A DNA stretch of 64,000 nt. It comes from Bradyrhizobium sp. SSBR45G. GTDB taxonomy: Bacteria; Pseudomonadota; Alphaproteobacteria; Rhizobiales; Xanthobacteraceae. A program made the position numbers and the translations under genes. The notes under the pieces were generated by a model that worked only from the letters and a program-made list of their open reading frames with translations, made no database searches and was not told the DNA's origin. The stretch is from assembly GCF_030159255.1 (NCBI RefSeq), contig NZ_BSCT01000008.1, positions 1-64,000 of the forward strand, in the 5' to 3' direction. Positions within the stretch are counted from its first letter, which is position 1; every line of letters starts with the position of its first letter. Of this stretch, positions 39,969 through 50,317 are shown piece by piece.

Positions 39969-40629
39969 ATCAGCCCCCGCCGCGATGCCCAAAGTCGCCG
40001 ATGCCGACAGGGCGGCCGCGCTCACCCTGACTCCTGTTTCACGTGAAACAGAGCAGCGCCTCGACCGCTACGTCGCGTTGCTCGCGGAGTGGCAGGCCAA
40101 GACCAACCTCGTCGCACCCTCGACCTTGCCGCATCTCTGGACCCGGCACATTTCGGATTCGCTGCAGCTTCTCGATCTCGCACCCGAGGCCAAGATCTGG
40201 GTCGATCTCGGCAGCGGCGGCGGCTTTCCCGGGGTGGTGCTCGCCTGCGCGCTGGCCGAGCGGCCGGGAGCCCAGGTGCATCTGGTCGAGCGCAACGCCA
40301 AGAAGGCGGCGTTCCTGCGCGAAGCAATTCGTATCACCGGCACACCGGGGATCGTGCATTTGTCAGAGATCGGGGATATCGTGGAGAAGTGGAGCGGAGG
40401 AGTCGATTGCGTGACCGCACGCGCGCTGGCTCCGCTACACCAACTCATCGGCTTTGCGGAGCCCCTGGTGAAAAAAGGCGCGAAAGCGCTGTTTCTAAAG
40501 GGTCAAGATGTAGATGCGGAATTGACCGAATCTACTAAGTATTGGAAAATTGAGCCGAAACTTCATTCCAGCCGGACGGGCGGGCAGGGCTGGATCGTCG
40601 CAATCGATTGCATCGAGCGACAGAGCTGA
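39961..40629 (+). CDS. rsmG: 16S rRNA (guanine527-N7)-methyltransferase RsmG
   Basis: 222 residues from the GTG at 39961, which lies inside a parS-like site; the ATG at 39985 is an alternative. SAM-binding motif I WVDLGSGGGFPGVVLACAL and motif VLFLKGQD-type ALFLKGQDVD are clear. Codons 25-30 (PVSRET) are encoded by a perfect parS. The last 120 bases are visibly richer in A+T than the rest. Confidence 0.95.
   Translation: MKRSAPAAMPKVADADRAAALTLTPVSRETEQRLDRYVALLAEWQAKTNLVAPSTLPHLWTRHISDSLQLLDLAPEAKIWVDLGSGGGFPGVVLACALAERPGAQVHLVERNAKKAAFLREAIRITGTPGIVHLSEIGDIVEKWSGGVDCVTARALAPLHQLIGFAEPLVKKGAKALFLKGQDVDAELTESTKYWKIEPKLHSSRTGGQGWIVAIDCIERQS
40035..40050. promoter_or_regulatory. parS site 8 (perfect), inside rsmG
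   Basis: TGTTTCACGTGAAACA, identical to consensus, spans the codons for VSRET near the N-terminus of RsmG. Position within a coding frame is known for parS in other bacteria. Confidence 0.96.
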
Positions 40630-40660
40630 ATTCCGCTGATACAACCAATGGCGATCGCGC

Positions 40661-41512
40661 ATGGCCGTAATTGATCAGATTTATCAAGAAGATAGAGCCC
40701 CTCATCCGGAGGGGCATCCGCGCATCCTGGCGCTCGCCAATCAGAAGGGCGGGGTCGGCAAGACCACGACCGCGATCAACTTGGGTACAGCGCTGGCTGC
40801 GATCGGCGAGCGCGTGCTGATCGTCGATCTCGATCCGCAGGGCAATGCGTCGACCGGGCTCGGCATCGACCGCGGCAGCCGCAACTGCTCGACCTATGAC
40901 GTGTTGATCGGCGAGGCCTCGCTGCGCGACGCGGTGGTCGCGACTGCGGTGCCTCGGCTCCACATCGCGTCCTCGACGATGGATCTGTCGGGCCTCGAGC
41001 TCGAACTCGGCACCAGCGCCAACCGCGCCTTCCGCCTGCGCGACGCCATCGCGGGCCTCAACAACAACGTCTCGCCGGAGAACGACTACACCTACGTGCT
41101 GGTCGACTGCCCGCCGTCGCTGAACCTGCTGACCGTCAACGCGATGGCCGCGTCGGATGCGATCCTGGTGCCGCTGCAGTGCGAGTTCTTCGCGCTCGAA
41201 GGTCTGTCGCAACTGCTGCAGACCGTGGAGCAGGTGCGCTCGACCTTGAACCCGAACCTGTCGATCCACGGCATCGTGCTGACGATGTTCGACTCGCGCA
41301 ACAACCTGTCCAACCAGGTCGTCGCCGACGTCCGCCAGTTCATGGGATCGAAGGTCTACAACACCATGATCCCGCGCAACGTCCGCATCTCGGAGGCGCC
41401 GTCCTACGGCAAGCCGGTGCTGGTCTATGATCTCAAATGCGTGGGCAGCGAAGCGTATCTCAAGCTCGCGACCGAGGTCATCCAACGCGAGCGCGACCTG
41501 CGCGCCAACTGA
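40661..41512 (+). CDS. parA: Chromosome partitioning ATPase ParA
   Basis: 283 residues. Deviant Walker A ANQKGGVGKTTTAINLGTAL, switch I VDLDPQGNASTGLGID, Walker B YVLVDCPPSLNLLT. Short N-terminus without an HTH, so chromosomal type Ib, not plasmid type Ia. Start at 40661 (MAVIDQIYQE). Works with ParB and the parS cluster just upstream. Confidence 0.97.
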   Translation: MAVIDQIYQEDRAPHPEGHPRILALANQKGGVGKTTTAINLGTALAAIGERVLIVDLDPQGNASTGLGIDRGSRNCSTYDVLIGEASLRDAVVATAVPRLHIASSTMDLSGLELELGTSANRAFRLRDAIAGLNNNVSPENDYTYVLVDCPPSLNLLTVNAMAASDAILVPLQCEFFALEGLSQLLQTVEQVRSTLNPNLSIHGIVLTMFDSRNNLSNQVVADVRQFMGSKVYNTMIPRNVRISEAPSYGKPVLVYDLKCVGSEAYLKLATEVIQRERDLRAN

Positions 41513-41687
41513 TCAACGGCAGACTGATCAGTGCCATGCCGCCGGGTGACGTTGCATCGCCCGGACCCCATTCGAGGATGACGGCGAAGTCCGGCAACGG
41601 ATGTCGTGAACCCTGCTCTTTGCGCCGACGCAGCGCATCGGCAGCCGGACGCAAGCGGAGCGTGATGTGAATCCAAAGGAGAAGGCG

Positions 41688-42587
41688 ATGGCGGACGAGT
41701 CGCGATCGCGATTGGGCCGGGGTCTTGCAAGTCTGATCGGTGACGTGAACCGCGAGGCGGGCGCGCCGCCGGAGCGGCCGCGCAGCCAGCGCAAGGTGCC
41801 GATCGAATTCCTCAAGCCGAACCCGCGCAATCCACGCAAGACGTTTTCGGACAGCGAGCTCGCCGAGCTCTCGGCTTCGATCAAGCAGCATGGCGTGATC
41901 CAGCCGATCGTGGTGCGCCCGATCAAGGGCCAGCAGGACCGGTTCGAGATCATCGCCGGCGAGCGGCGCTGGCGCGCCTCGCAGGCCGCCGGCCTGCATG
42001 AGGTGCCGATCGTTCCGGTCGATGTCAGCGACAGCGATGCGCTGGAGCTCGCGATCATCGAGAACGTGCAGCGCGAGGACCTCAATCCGATGGAGGAGGC
42101 GCAGGGCTATCACGCCCTCGCCAACGAGTTCAAACGCAACCAGGAAGACATCGCCAAGATCGTCGGCAAGAGCCGCAGCCACGTCGCCAACATGATGCGG
42201 CTGACCAAGCTGCCGGCCGAGGTGCAGGGCTTCATCGCGACGGGGCAGATTTCCGCCGGCCACGCCCGCGCGCTGATCAGCCTGCCCGATCCGCTGTCGG
42301 CGGCGAAGAAGATCATCGCCGAGGGACTGAACGTCCGGCAGACCGAAGCGCTCGCCCATGACGAGGGCGTGCCGGAGCGCAAGCCGCAGAAGCCGCGCGT
42401 GAGCAGCGGCGGCGATGCGCCGGCCGAGAAGAAGGACGCCGACACCCTGGCGCTCGAAAAGCGCGTCGGCGACGCGCTCGGCCTCACTCTGTCGATCAGC
42501 CACCGCGATCCCGGCGGCACCGTGCAGATCACCTATCGCAGCCTCGAACAGCTCGACGAGGTGATGCGCCGGCTGGAGCAGGGTTAG
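41688..42587 (+). CDS. parB: Chromosome partitioning protein ParB
   Basis: 299 residues from the ATG at 41688, preceded by AAGGAGAAGGCG; a GTG at 41667 is upstream of that site and rejected. N-terminal LGRGLASLIGD, CTP-binding IIAGERRWRASQAAGL (GERRWRA) and ENVQREDLNPMEEAQGYHAL, HTH HVANMMRLTKLPAEVQGFI. C-terminal dimer domain has GGTVQITYRSLEQLDEVMRR. The 175-base gap to parA contains no gene. Confidence 0.97.
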   Translation: MADESRSRLGRGLASLIGDVNREAGAPPERPRSQRKVPIEFLKPNPRNPRKTFSDSELAELSASIKQHGVIQPIVVRPIKGQQDRFEIIAGERRWRASQAAGLHEVPIVPVDVSDSDALELAIIENVQREDLNPMEEAQGYHALANEFKRNQEDIAKIVGKSRSHVANMMRLTKLPAEVQGFIATGQISAGHARALISLPDPLSAAKKIIAEGLNVRQTEALAHDEGVPERKPQKPRVSSGGDAPAEKKDADTLALEKRVGDALGLTLSISHRDPGGTVQITYRSLEQLDEVMRRLEQG

Positions 42588-42780
42588 TCGTCAGTTCGGG
42601 GGGGCGCCGACCGATTGCGACGAATGAGTTGGTGAACCTGAGTTAGTTTGTTGGCGCGTCCTCACCATATGGTCACGCTGGGTCAAGCCCGGACATGACG
42701 AGCACCTGATATGTCGTGAGCACGTACGGCCTGTGCTTCCTGGTCGCGACTGTCCAAGTTTGATCGCTGCTCTTTCCTCC

Positions 42781-42889
42781 GTCATTCCGGGGCGTGCGCA
42801 GCACGAGCCGGGAATCCATCTCACGGCAGATGATGCGGCCTGATGGATTCCGGGCTCGCCGCGCTGGCGCGCGTCGCCCCGGAATGACG
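42781..42889. repeat. Palindromic repeat (GTCATTCCGGGGC family)
   Basis: Ends GTCATTCCGGGGC and GCCCCGGAATGAC are inverted; inner arms GAGCCGGGAATCCATC and GATGGATTCCGGGCTC also pair. Same family as 17549-17728. It lies in the 375-base gap between parB and the holA stop; the rest of that gap shows nothing recognisable. Confidence 0.78.
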
Positions 42890-42962
42890 ACGGAAATTGG
42901 GGAGCCGCCGCAGATCCCGTCTCGGGCGTCGCCACTGAGTCAGCCGGGGTCCCGGAAGCCGA

Positions 42963-43991
42963 TCATCCTTTCCGACGCGCGTTCACGGCGATCGACAGCA
43001 ACGTCCGCTGCGCGATCGCTGCGGCAAGTCCCGGCTGCTTGCGCATGTCGAGGGCGGCGGTCGCGAGTTGGTCGATGATCGGCAGCAGCCGGGCAGGGGA
43101 GAAATTGCGCAGCGCCGTCTCGGCGCTTGGCTTGCGTGAGAAGTGCAGCCGGGGAAAGCCGCCCTCCAGAATGGATGAGACCGGCGTGCCCGAGGCGACG
43201 GCGAGCGCCGATTTGTGCAGCCATGCTGCATGTCGCTGCGCAGCAGAGATGATGACGCCCGGGTAGGTGCCGGCGATCAAGGCCTTGCCGAACTCGATCT
43301 CGACCACGTCAGGCTTGCCGCCGAAGGCGCCATCGACGATCGGGTCGAGCTTCATTTCCGAAGCGTCCGCGACGACCGCCATGACATGGTCGAGCGTGAC
43401 CTCGCCTTCGCCATGGGCGTACAGGGTCAGCTTGCGCAGCTCGTTGCGTGAGGCCTGGCGGTCGCCGCCGAGCAGGGCCATCAGAGAGGCGCGGGCATCG
43501 GGCGCGATGCGCAGGGCCGCCGTGCGGAGCTCCTCATCGATCAGTTTGGCGAGATCGCGCTCGGTGTCGGGATAGCAACCGATCGCCACCGCGGTGGCCG
43601 CCTTCTCACAGATCTTGCGCAGCGGCGAATCCGGCCGGACATCGCCGGCCTCGATGACGATGCGGCAGTCCCGCACGTTCATTCCGGTCAGCGTCTCGAC
43701 GCCACTGGCGAAATTGCGCGAGCCGGCGCGGACCCGGATCGCGCGGCGGCCGCCGAACAGCGGCACCGTCATGGCCTCGTCGACGAGGCGCGACGGCTCG
43801 GCGGCAAGCTCGTCGCCGTCCAGCCTCACGACCGAAAACGGATCATCGGGATTGTCGACGGCCGACGCCATCAGGGCGTCGGCGCGCTCGCGCACCAGCC
43901 CGGTATCCGGCCCATAGAGCAGGATCAGCGGCCGCCCGGGATCCGGTCTGGCGAGGAAGGCGTCGATGTCTTTTCCGCGCAGCGCGACCAC
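42963..43991 (-). CDS. holA: DNA polymerase III subunit delta
   Basis: Clamp-loader subunit that opens the sliding clamp. 342 residues. DnaX-like N-terminal fold with LILLYGPDTGLVRERADALM, the mid-domain MALLGGDRQASRNELRKLTL (family signature around GxD..) and C-terminal collar helices. Downstream of lptE and leuS on the same strand. Confidence 0.94.
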   Translation of the reverse strand: MVALRGKDIDAFLARPDPGRPLILLYGPDTGLVRERADALMASAVDNPDDPFSVVRLDGDELAAEPSRLVDEAMTVPLFGGRRAIRVRAGSRNFASGVETLTGMNVRDCRIVIEAGDVRPDSPLRKICEKAATAVAIGCYPDTERDLAKLIDEELRTAALRIAPDARASLMALLGGDRQASRNELRKLTLYAHGEGEVTLDHVMAVVADASEMKLDPIVDGAFGGKPDVVEIEFGKALIAGTYPGVIISAAQRHAAWLHKSALAVASGTPVSSILEGGFPRLHFSRKPSAETALRNFSPARLLPIIDQLATAALDMRKQPGLAAAIAQRTLLSIAVNARRKG

Positions 43992-44009
43992 GGCGGTTTC
44001 CGCCGTGCG

Positions 44010-44561
44010 TCAGGTGCCCGCGGTGAAGTAGGCCGCGAGCCGCGTCTTGATCTTCTCGGCGACCTCTTCGGAGGCGCGATCCTCGGCGTCGCGGAAGGCG
44101 CGCTGCCGGGAGAAGCGCTGGTAGGAGCCGGGGATGTCGTAGGAGGTCCGCGCGAAGGTGGTTCCGGTCATCACCGACTTGTTGGTCGCGAGCTCGACCA
44201 GATTGTACTGCACGTCGATGCCGACATTCTCCGTGGTCGGCAAGCCGGTCGTCTGCGAGACGATCAGCGACGACCGGCTGGTCTGGAACTTCAGCACCAG
44301 CTTGTGAGTCGGCGCCATCCCGGTAGCGGTGCCATAGAGCTTGAACGCCAGCGCGTTGCGGATGTCGACGCCGATCCGCGCCTCGGGCGAGGCATTCGGC
44401 TTGTCGACCGGCGGCAAGTCGACGCCCATCAGCTTTTCGCGCAGGCCCGGCGTGCCGTCGGCATGCTCGGCATACATCGGCTGGAAGCAGCCGGCCGTCA
44501 GCCCGGCCAATGCGGCCACGGCAATCAGGCGGGCAGCGATCCGAAACCTAGCCGACGACAT
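44010..44561 (-). CDS. lptE: LPS-assembly lipoprotein LptE
   Basis: Plugs the LptD barrel for LPS export. 183 residues. Signal peptide with lipobox LTAGC ([19 protein letters not shown]). The downstream [12 protein letters not shown] and [20 protein letters not shown] parts match the alphaproteobacterial LptE family. Start overlaps the leuS stop by 14 bases; leuS-lptE-holA is a conserved order. Confidence 0.93.
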   Translation of the reverse strand: MSSARFRIAARLIAVAALAGLTAGCFQPMYAEHADGTPGLREKLMGVDLPPVDKPNASPEARIGVDIRNALAFKLYGTATGMAPTHKLVLKFQTSRSSLIVSQTTGLPTTENVGIDVQYNLVELATNKSVMTGTTFARTSYDIPGSYQRFSRQRAFRDAEDRASEEVAEKIKTRLAAYFTAGT

Positions 44562-47172
44562 TCACGATCCTCTTGGGAACAATGATCACCTTGCGGACGG
44601 GCTTGCCGTCCAGCGCCAGTTTTACTGCATCGAGCGCCAAAACGGCAGACTCAATTTCCGGATTCTGCGCGTTGCTGGCGACTGTGACTTCTCCGCGCTT
44701 CTTGCCGTTGACCTGAACCACCAGGGTCATGCTGTCCTCAACCAGCAAATCTCGTTCGATTTGCGGCCAGGACGCCTCCGAGATCAGCCCGGTCCGGCCC
44801 AGCACCTGCCAGCATTCCTCGGCCAGATGCGGCATCATCGGCGAGAACAGCTGCACCAGGATGCCTGCGGCCTCGCGAATCGCCCAGGCCAGGTCGGGCG
44901 CCGGCGCGGCCGGCCGCGCCAGCGCGTCGGCGAGCGCATTGGCGAATTCGCGGATATGCGCCAGGCAGACGTTGAAATGCAGCCTTTCGATGCCGCCGGT
45001 CACCTTGTCGAGCGCGCCATGCGCGGCCTTGCGCAGCGCCAGCGCCTCCGCACCGAACGTGGCCGGGCGGGAGGAGGGGGCTTGTAGGCCTGCCGCGACC
45101 GATTCGTTCACCAGCCGCCACAGCCGCTGGACGAAGCGCGCCGCGCCCTGGACCCGCTCGTCGCTCCAGATCACGTCGCGATCGGGCGGCGAGTCCGACA
45201 GCATGAACCAGCGGGCGACGTCGGCGCCGTAGCTCTCGATGATGTCGTCGGGGTCGACGGTGTTCTTCTTCGACTTCGACATCTTCTCGATCGGACCGAT
45301 CGTGATGTCCTCGCCGGTCGCGGTCAGCACCGCACGGCGGCCATTGCCGCCGATCTCGATCTTGACCTCGGCCGGATTGACGAAGGTGCCGTCGGCCTTC
45401 TGGTAGGTCTCGTGCACCACCATGCCCTGCGTGAACATGCCCGCGAACGGCTCGTCCATCGCGACGTGGCCAGTGGCCTTCATCGCGCGGGTGAAGAAGC
45501 GGCTGTAGAGCAGGTGCAGGATCGCGTGCTCGACGCCGCCGATATACTGGTCGACCGGCATCATCCGGTTGGCGACATCGGGTGTGGTCGGCGAGCCCTC
45601 GTTCCACGGATCGGTGAAGCGCGCGAAGTACCAGGACGAGTCGACGAAGGTGTCCATGGTGTCGGTTTCACGCTGCGCCTTGCCGCCGCATGTCGGGCAG
45701 GTGACGTGCTTCCACGTTGGATGGTGGTCGAGCGCATTGCCGGGCTTGTCGAAGGTGACGTCGTCCGGCAGCACCACGGGCAGGTCCTTGGCCGGCACCG
45801 GCACGACATCGCATTTCGGGCAGTGAATCACCGGGATCGGGCAGCCCCAATAGCGCTGCCGCGAGATGCCCCAATCGCGCAGGCGGAAATTGACCTGGCG
45901 CTCGCCGACACCAGCACCGCCGCGCTGCTCGGTCTCGAGGCGCCTGGCGACCTCGTCCTTGGCCTGCGCGATCGTCATGCCGTCGAGGAAGCGCGAATTG
46001 ATCAGGCGACCGTCGCCGTCGAAGGCGGTGTCGGTGATGACGAAGCTCGCCGGGTCCTGGCCCTCGGGACAGACTACCGGCGTGTTGCCGAGACCGTATT
46101 TGTTGACGAAGTCGAGGTCGCGCTGATCATGCGCCGGGCAGCCGAAGATGGCGCCGGTGCCGTATTCCATCAGCACGAAATTGGCGACATAGACCGGCAA
46201 GGTCCAGCTCGGGTCGAACGGATGCACGGCGCGGATGCCGGTGTCGAAGCCCTGCTTCTCCGCGGTGTCGATCGCCGCCTGCGCCGTGCCGACCCGCTTG
46301 ATCTCGGCGATGAACGCGGCGAGCTCGGGATTCTTTGTGGCCGCCGCCTGCGCCAGCGGATGGTCCGCCGAGATCGCCATGAACTTGGCGCCGAACAGCG
46401 TGTCGGGTCGCGTCGTGAAGATCTTCAGCTCGGACTCGCCTGCAGGCGTCGTCGCCGGATCCAGCGCGAAGCGGATCAGCAGGCCTTCCGACCGGCCGAT
46501 CCAGTTGCGCTGCATCAGCCGCACCTTGTCGGGCCAGCGGTCCAGCCCGTCGAGCGCGTCCAGCAGCTCCTGCGAGTACTTCGTGATCTTGAACACCCAC
46601 TGGCTCATCTCACGCTGTTCGACCACCGCACCAGAGCGCCAGCCGCGGCCGTCGATGACCTGCTCGTTGGCGAGTACGGTCATGTCGACCGGATCCCAGT
46701 TGACCTTGCGCTTCTCGCGCTCGACCAGCCCAGCCTGCATGAAGTCGAGGAACATCTTCTGCTGGTGCTTGTAGTAGGACGGGTCGCAGGTGGCGAACTC
46801 GCGGGCCCAATCGAGCGACAGGCCGATCGAGCGCAGCTGCTTCTTCATCGCCGCGATGTTGTCGTAGGTCCACGCCTTCGGCGCGACCTTGCGCTCGATC
46901 GCCGCATTCTCCGCCGGCAGGCCGAACGCGTCCCAGCCCATCGGATGCAGCACATTGAAGCCCTTGGCCCGCATGAACCGCGCCAAGACGTCGCCGAGCG
47001 TATAATTACGGACATGGCCGATATGGATGCGTCCCGACGGATAGGGAAACATCTCGAGTACGTAGTATTTCGGACGCGGATCGTCGTTCTTGGTGGCGAA
47101 AATCGCCTTGTCGTCCCACTGGCGCTGCCAGCGCGGCTCGGCTTCACGGGCGTTGTAGCGTTCGGATGTCAT
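44548..47172 (-). CDS. leuS: Leucyl-tRNA synthetase
   Basis: 874 residues. Class I HIGH motif [24 protein letters not shown] motif [14 protein letters not shown], editing domain (about 225-420), zinc-like CPKCDVVPV and CPTCGGKAQ segments, and anticodon domain. Intact. First gene of leuS-lptE-holA. Confidence 0.98.
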   Translation of the reverse strand: MTSERYNAREAEPRWQRQWDDKAIFATKNDDPRPKYYVLEMFPYPSGRIHIGHVRNYTLGDVLARFMRAKGFNVLHPMGWDAFGLPAENAAIERKVAPKAWTYDNIAAMKKQLRSIGLSLDWAREFATCDPSYYKHQQKMFLDFMQAGLVEREKRKVNWDPVDMTVLANEQVIDGRGWRSGAVVEQREMSQWVFKITKYSQELLDALDGLDRWPDKVRLMQRNWIGRSEGLLIRFALDPATTPAGESELKIFTTRPDTLFGAKFMAISADHPLAQAAATKNPELAAFIAEIKRVGTAQAAIDTAEKQGFDTGIRAVHPFDPSWTLPVYVANFVLMEYGTGAIFGCPAHDQRDLDFVNKYGLGNTPVVCPEGQDPASFVITDTAFDGDGRLINSRFLDGMTIAQAKDEVARRLETEQRGGAGVGERQVNFRLRDWGISRQRYWGCPIPVIHCPKCDVVPVPAKDLPVVLPDDVTFDKPGNALDHHPTWKHVTCPTCGGKAQRETDTMDTFVDSSWYFARFTDPWNEGSPTTPDVANRMMPVDQYIGGVEHAILHLLYSRFFTRAMKATGHVAMDEPFAGMFTQGMVVHETYQKADGTFVNPAEVKIEIGGNGRRAVLTATGEDITIGPIEKMSKSKKNTVDPDDIIESYGADVARWFMLSDSPPDRDVIWSDERVQGAARFVQRLWRLVNESVAAGLQAPSSRPATFGAEALALRKAAHGALDKVTGGIERLHFNVCLAHIREFANALADALARPAAPAPDLAWAIREAAGILVQLFSPMMPHLAEECWQVLGRTGLISEASWPQIERDLLVEDSMTLVVQVNGKKRGEVTVASNAQNPEIESAVLALDAVKLALDGKPVRKVIIVPKRIVNVVG

Positions 47173-47423
47173 GGAATCGCTTATAATTTTCGAGGATTCG
47201 CGTCGTTTTTCGACGGCGGACTAGGCCACAAAAGCGGCATGAAGGTCAATGGGGCGGCAGATGATGATACCATTTCGCGCAGCTGCTAAACGACGGTAAT
47301 CGCGCGTTTTTTGCGCGCCTCGGCAGGAGTGTCGAAGGTCGGGTTGAGGCGCGGTTAAGACTTGAATGGGAGACTGAGTGCATACATTCAGGCATCAGCC
47401 CGCATCTGGGATCACTCCACATC

Positions 47424-48482
47424 GTGTCCGGCGCTACGTTCGACGAGCTTGACTTCGAGTACGCGACGACTGTCGCGGAAAAGGCCATGAAATCCATGGC
47501 TCAACAGCGCGTGCCACCGACGCCTAACAACTTCCATCTGTGGTTCAAATACTCGCTCGGCTCGGCGTCGGACCTCAAGCGCGCGGTCGACATCCTTGTC
47601 AGCAACAAGCGCAAGTTCGACAAGACCACGAACCAGGCGCTGTTCGACACCTATATCGGACAGCAGGGCACGGAAGCTGCCGTCGTCCATAAGGTCTCGC
47701 AGCAGCTGCATGGCGTGATGGACTCTGCCAAGGGCTATCTGACGGCCGCCATCGCCGACAACCGCACGCATATGGCGGCGATCGACGGCGTTGCCGAACG
47801 CAACGAGCAGGGCGTCGATCCGAAAATCCTGATCGAGAATCTGGTCAGCGAACTCGCCCAGGCCACCGCGCGTGCCGCCAAGCTGGAAGCGAGCTTCGCC
47901 GAGAAGTCGCGCGAGCTCGACACCATCAGGGACTCGCTCAACAAGTCCGAGCAGCGCGCGCGCACCGATACGCTCACCGGACTGCCGAACCGCCGTGCTC
48001 TGGAAGAGTTCTTCCGTCATGCGCAGATCGACGCCATGGAGCGCGACGAGCCGCTGAGCATTCTCCTGATCGACGTCGATCACTTCAAGAAGTTCAACGA
48101 CAATTACGGCCATGGCGTCGGCGACCAGGTGCTGCGCCTCGTCGCCAAGGCGCTGCGTGAGCGCGTGCGCGACAAGGATCTTCCAGCGCGCTATGGCGGC
48201 GAGGAGCTGATCGCGGTGCTGCCGCAGACCGATCTCGAAGGCTGCAACGCGATTGCCGAACGTATCCGCCGTACCATCGCCGACTGTCAGTTCACGCGGC
48301 GGTCGACCGGCGAGGTGCTGCCGCAGATCACGGTGTCGATCGGCGTCGGCCAGTTCCAGTTCGGCGAATCGATGGCCGATCTGATCGACCGCTGTGACCG
48401 CGCGCTCTATTTGGCCAAGAAGCTCGGCCGCAATCGCGTCATCACTGAGCTGGAGCTCGACCGCAAGCTGGCCGTCGGCTGA
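47424..48482 (+). CDS. Cytoplasmic GGDEF diguanylate cyclase
   Basis: Makes cyclic di-GMP. 352 residues from a GTG at 47424; ATGs further in are possible starts. No membrane segment or signal peptide. N-terminal helical part with PTPNNFHLWFKYSLGS, a coiled-coil stretch (about 130-180), then GGDEF with active-site GGEEL and inhibitory I-site RDKD five residues before it (RDKDLPARYGGEEL). So feedback inhibition by product is likely. Convergent with the next GGDEF gene. Confidence 0.92.
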   Translation: MSGATFDELDFEYATTVAEKAMKSMAQQRVPPTPNNFHLWFKYSLGSASDLKRAVDILVSNKRKFDKTTNQALFDTYIGQQGTEAAVVHKVSQQLHGVMDSAKGYLTAAIADNRTHMAAIDGVAERNEQGVDPKILIENLVSELAQATARAAKLEASFAEKSRELDTIRDSLNKSEQRARTDTLTGLPNRRALEEFFRHAQIDAMERDEPLSILLIDVDHFKKFNDNYGHGVGDQVLRLVAKALRERVRDKDLPARYGGEELIAVLPQTDLEGCNAIAERIRRTIADCQFTRRSTGEVLPQITVSIGVGQFQFGESMADLIDRCDRALYLAKKLGRNRVITELELDRKLAVG

Positions 48483-48506
48483 TCGACCCTTGACTGTCGC
48501 GCCGGC

Positions 48507-50204
48507 TCAGCTGGCGCGCGCTACGGCGCCGTCGTCATCGGCGAACTCACCGAAACCATGTGCGACCACCGTGTTGCGCCCGCGATGCTTGGCGGCATAG
48601 AGCGCGGCATCGGCCGCCTCGATCAGGTCGCCGGGCGTCAGCGCCTCGTTGGGCCGGGTCGAGGCGACGCCGACGCTGACGGTGACGCATTGATGCGCCG
48701 ACGTCGCATGCGGCAGCTCCAGGTCCAGCACTGCCGCGCGCACCTGCTCGCCGATATCGAGTGCCTGCCTGGCATTCATGCCCGGCAGCAGCAGGCAGAA
48801 CTCCTCGCCGCCATAGCGGCCGGCAAACGCCGTGGTCGCGCCGGCGATCTGCGACAGCGTCTCGCCGAGCCGTGACAAACAGGCGTCGCCCTCGGGATGG
48901 CCATAGGTGTCGTTGTAGAGCTTGAAATGATCGACATCGATCATCAGCAGCGACAGATCACTGCAGGTCTGTTGCGCACGCGCCCATTCGACATCGATGC
49001 GGTTCTGGAAGCCGCGCCGGTTGGCGAGGCCCGAGAGCATGTCGATCGAGGCCATCACCGTCAGCCGGTCGTTGGCGGCGATCAGCTCGCGCTCGCGTTG
49101 GCCAAGCTTGGCGGCCATGGCGTTGAACGATTTCGCCAGCGGCAGGAACTCCGAGGGCAGATGCTTGGTGGCGACCCGCGCCGACCAATGGCCGTGGCCG
49201 AAGCGCTTGGCCGTCGCAGCGAGCATGTTGACGGGTCTCACGATCAGCTTCTCGGCGGCGATCAGCGCGCCCAGCAGCACGATCAGGCAGACCAGGCCAG
49301 CCTGCAGATAGGCGTTCTGGATCTCGCGGTCGATCGCGGCGGTGACGCGCGTCTCGTCGATGCTGACGATGAGGCGCGACCCGGTATCGGTGATGCGCGT
49401 GAAGGTGATCGCGCGCTTGGAGCCGTCAGCCGCCGTGAACGACAACGTGTCGGTCGGCTTGCTCGAGCTCATCGCCGTTTCGGCGACGGCCGACAGCAAG
49501 GGCACGCTGTCGAGTGGCCGGCCGATCAGCTCGGAGCGGTCGGCCGGCGCGGCCAGCACGGTTCCCTCACTGTCGATCAGCACCGCGGTGATGCCCGGGC
49601 GGCCGCCAAGATTGCTCATGATCTTGGACATCCATTCCAGGTTCACGCTGGCGAGCATCACGGCGTCCGGCTCGCCGGTGATGGCGGCGACCGGATAGGC
49701 GGCCATCACGATCGGCGTGTGCGCCGGCTTCGCCAGCAGATAGTCGCTGAACACGAAGTCGCGGGCTTCCTGGGCACCGCGGAAATAGGGCCGGTCGCTG
49801 AAATCGAGTCCGACATATTGATTGTTGGTCGAGCACTGAATGCGGCCGTCACGGCCGGCGATCATCAGGGTGCGGATCCAGGGCAAGGTCGTCGGCAGGC
49901 TGGCCCGCATCATGTCGCAGCTGCGGCTGACCCCGGCGGCCGAGGCCCGCACATAGGCGGTCGACTTCAGCACCGTCTCGACCGACATGATGACCTCGCG
50001 CTGCATGTCGGCGCTTTGGCGTGCGAGGCCGAAGAATTCCTCGGTGGCGAGTGCGATCTGCCGGATCCTGGTGGATTCCAGCGAGCGCGCGCGCTCCAGC
50101 ATCAGCGGCGCCACCAGGATCAGGGCGAGCAGCGCAAGGCGCGCGCGAATCCCCATGAGCCGGTTCAGCTTCACTCTATTGCGATTGAAGCGGATGCTTG
50201 GCAT
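48507..50204 (-). CDS. Membrane-bound GGDEF diguanylate cyclase with periplasmic sensor
   Basis: 565 residues. Membrane helix near 20-36 (ARLALLALILVAPLML), a periplasmic dCache-like domain (about 55-290, GRIQCSTNNQYVGLDFSDRP), a second helix (AGLVCLIVLLGALIAAE), a HAMP-like segment and GGDEF with active-site GGEEF. The I-site RxxD is missing (the residues before are TAFAGRYGGEEF), unlike its neighbour, so it may escape product inhibition. Confidence 0.92.
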   Translation of the reverse strand: MPSIRFNRNRVKLNRLMGIRARLALLALILVAPLMLERARSLESTRIRQIALATEEFFGLARQSADMQREVIMSVETVLKSTAYVRASAAGVSRSCDMMRASLPTTLPWIRTLMIAGRDGRIQCSTNNQYVGLDFSDRPYFRGAQEARDFVFSDYLLAKPAHTPIVMAAYPVAAITGEPDAVMLASVNLEWMSKIMSNLGGRPGITAVLIDSEGTVLAAPADRSELIGRPLDSVPLLSAVAETAMSSSKPTDTLSFTAADGSKRAITFTRITDTGSRLIVSIDETRVTAAIDREIQNAYLQAGLVCLIVLLGALIAAEKLIVRPVNMLAATAKRFGHGHWSARVATKHLPSEFLPLAKSFNAMAAKLGQRERELIAANDRLTVMASIDMLSGLANRRGFQNRIDVEWARAQQTCSDLSLLMIDVDHFKLYNDTYGHPEGDACLSRLGETLSQIAGATTAFAGRYGGEEFCLLLPGMNARQALDIGEQVRAAVLDLELPHATSAHQCVTVSVGVASTRPNEALTPGDLIEAADAALYAAKHRGRNTVVAHGFGEFADDDGAVARAS

Positions 50205-50317
50205 TTCTTTCCCCTACCCCCGGTTCGGCAGGGTAAGGGGAAGGGTTCAAGAACCCTTTCTCGAACTCCGTAAAATTGCAGCCAAACCCGTAAATCTACC
50301 GCCCCACGGACGCCATC

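Noticed and set aside
42660..42705. GTCACGCTGGGTCAAGCCCGGACATGAC as a regulatory palindrome
   Set aside because: It resembles another dispersed Bradyrhizobium repeat fragment; arms are imperfect and no partner copy is present here.
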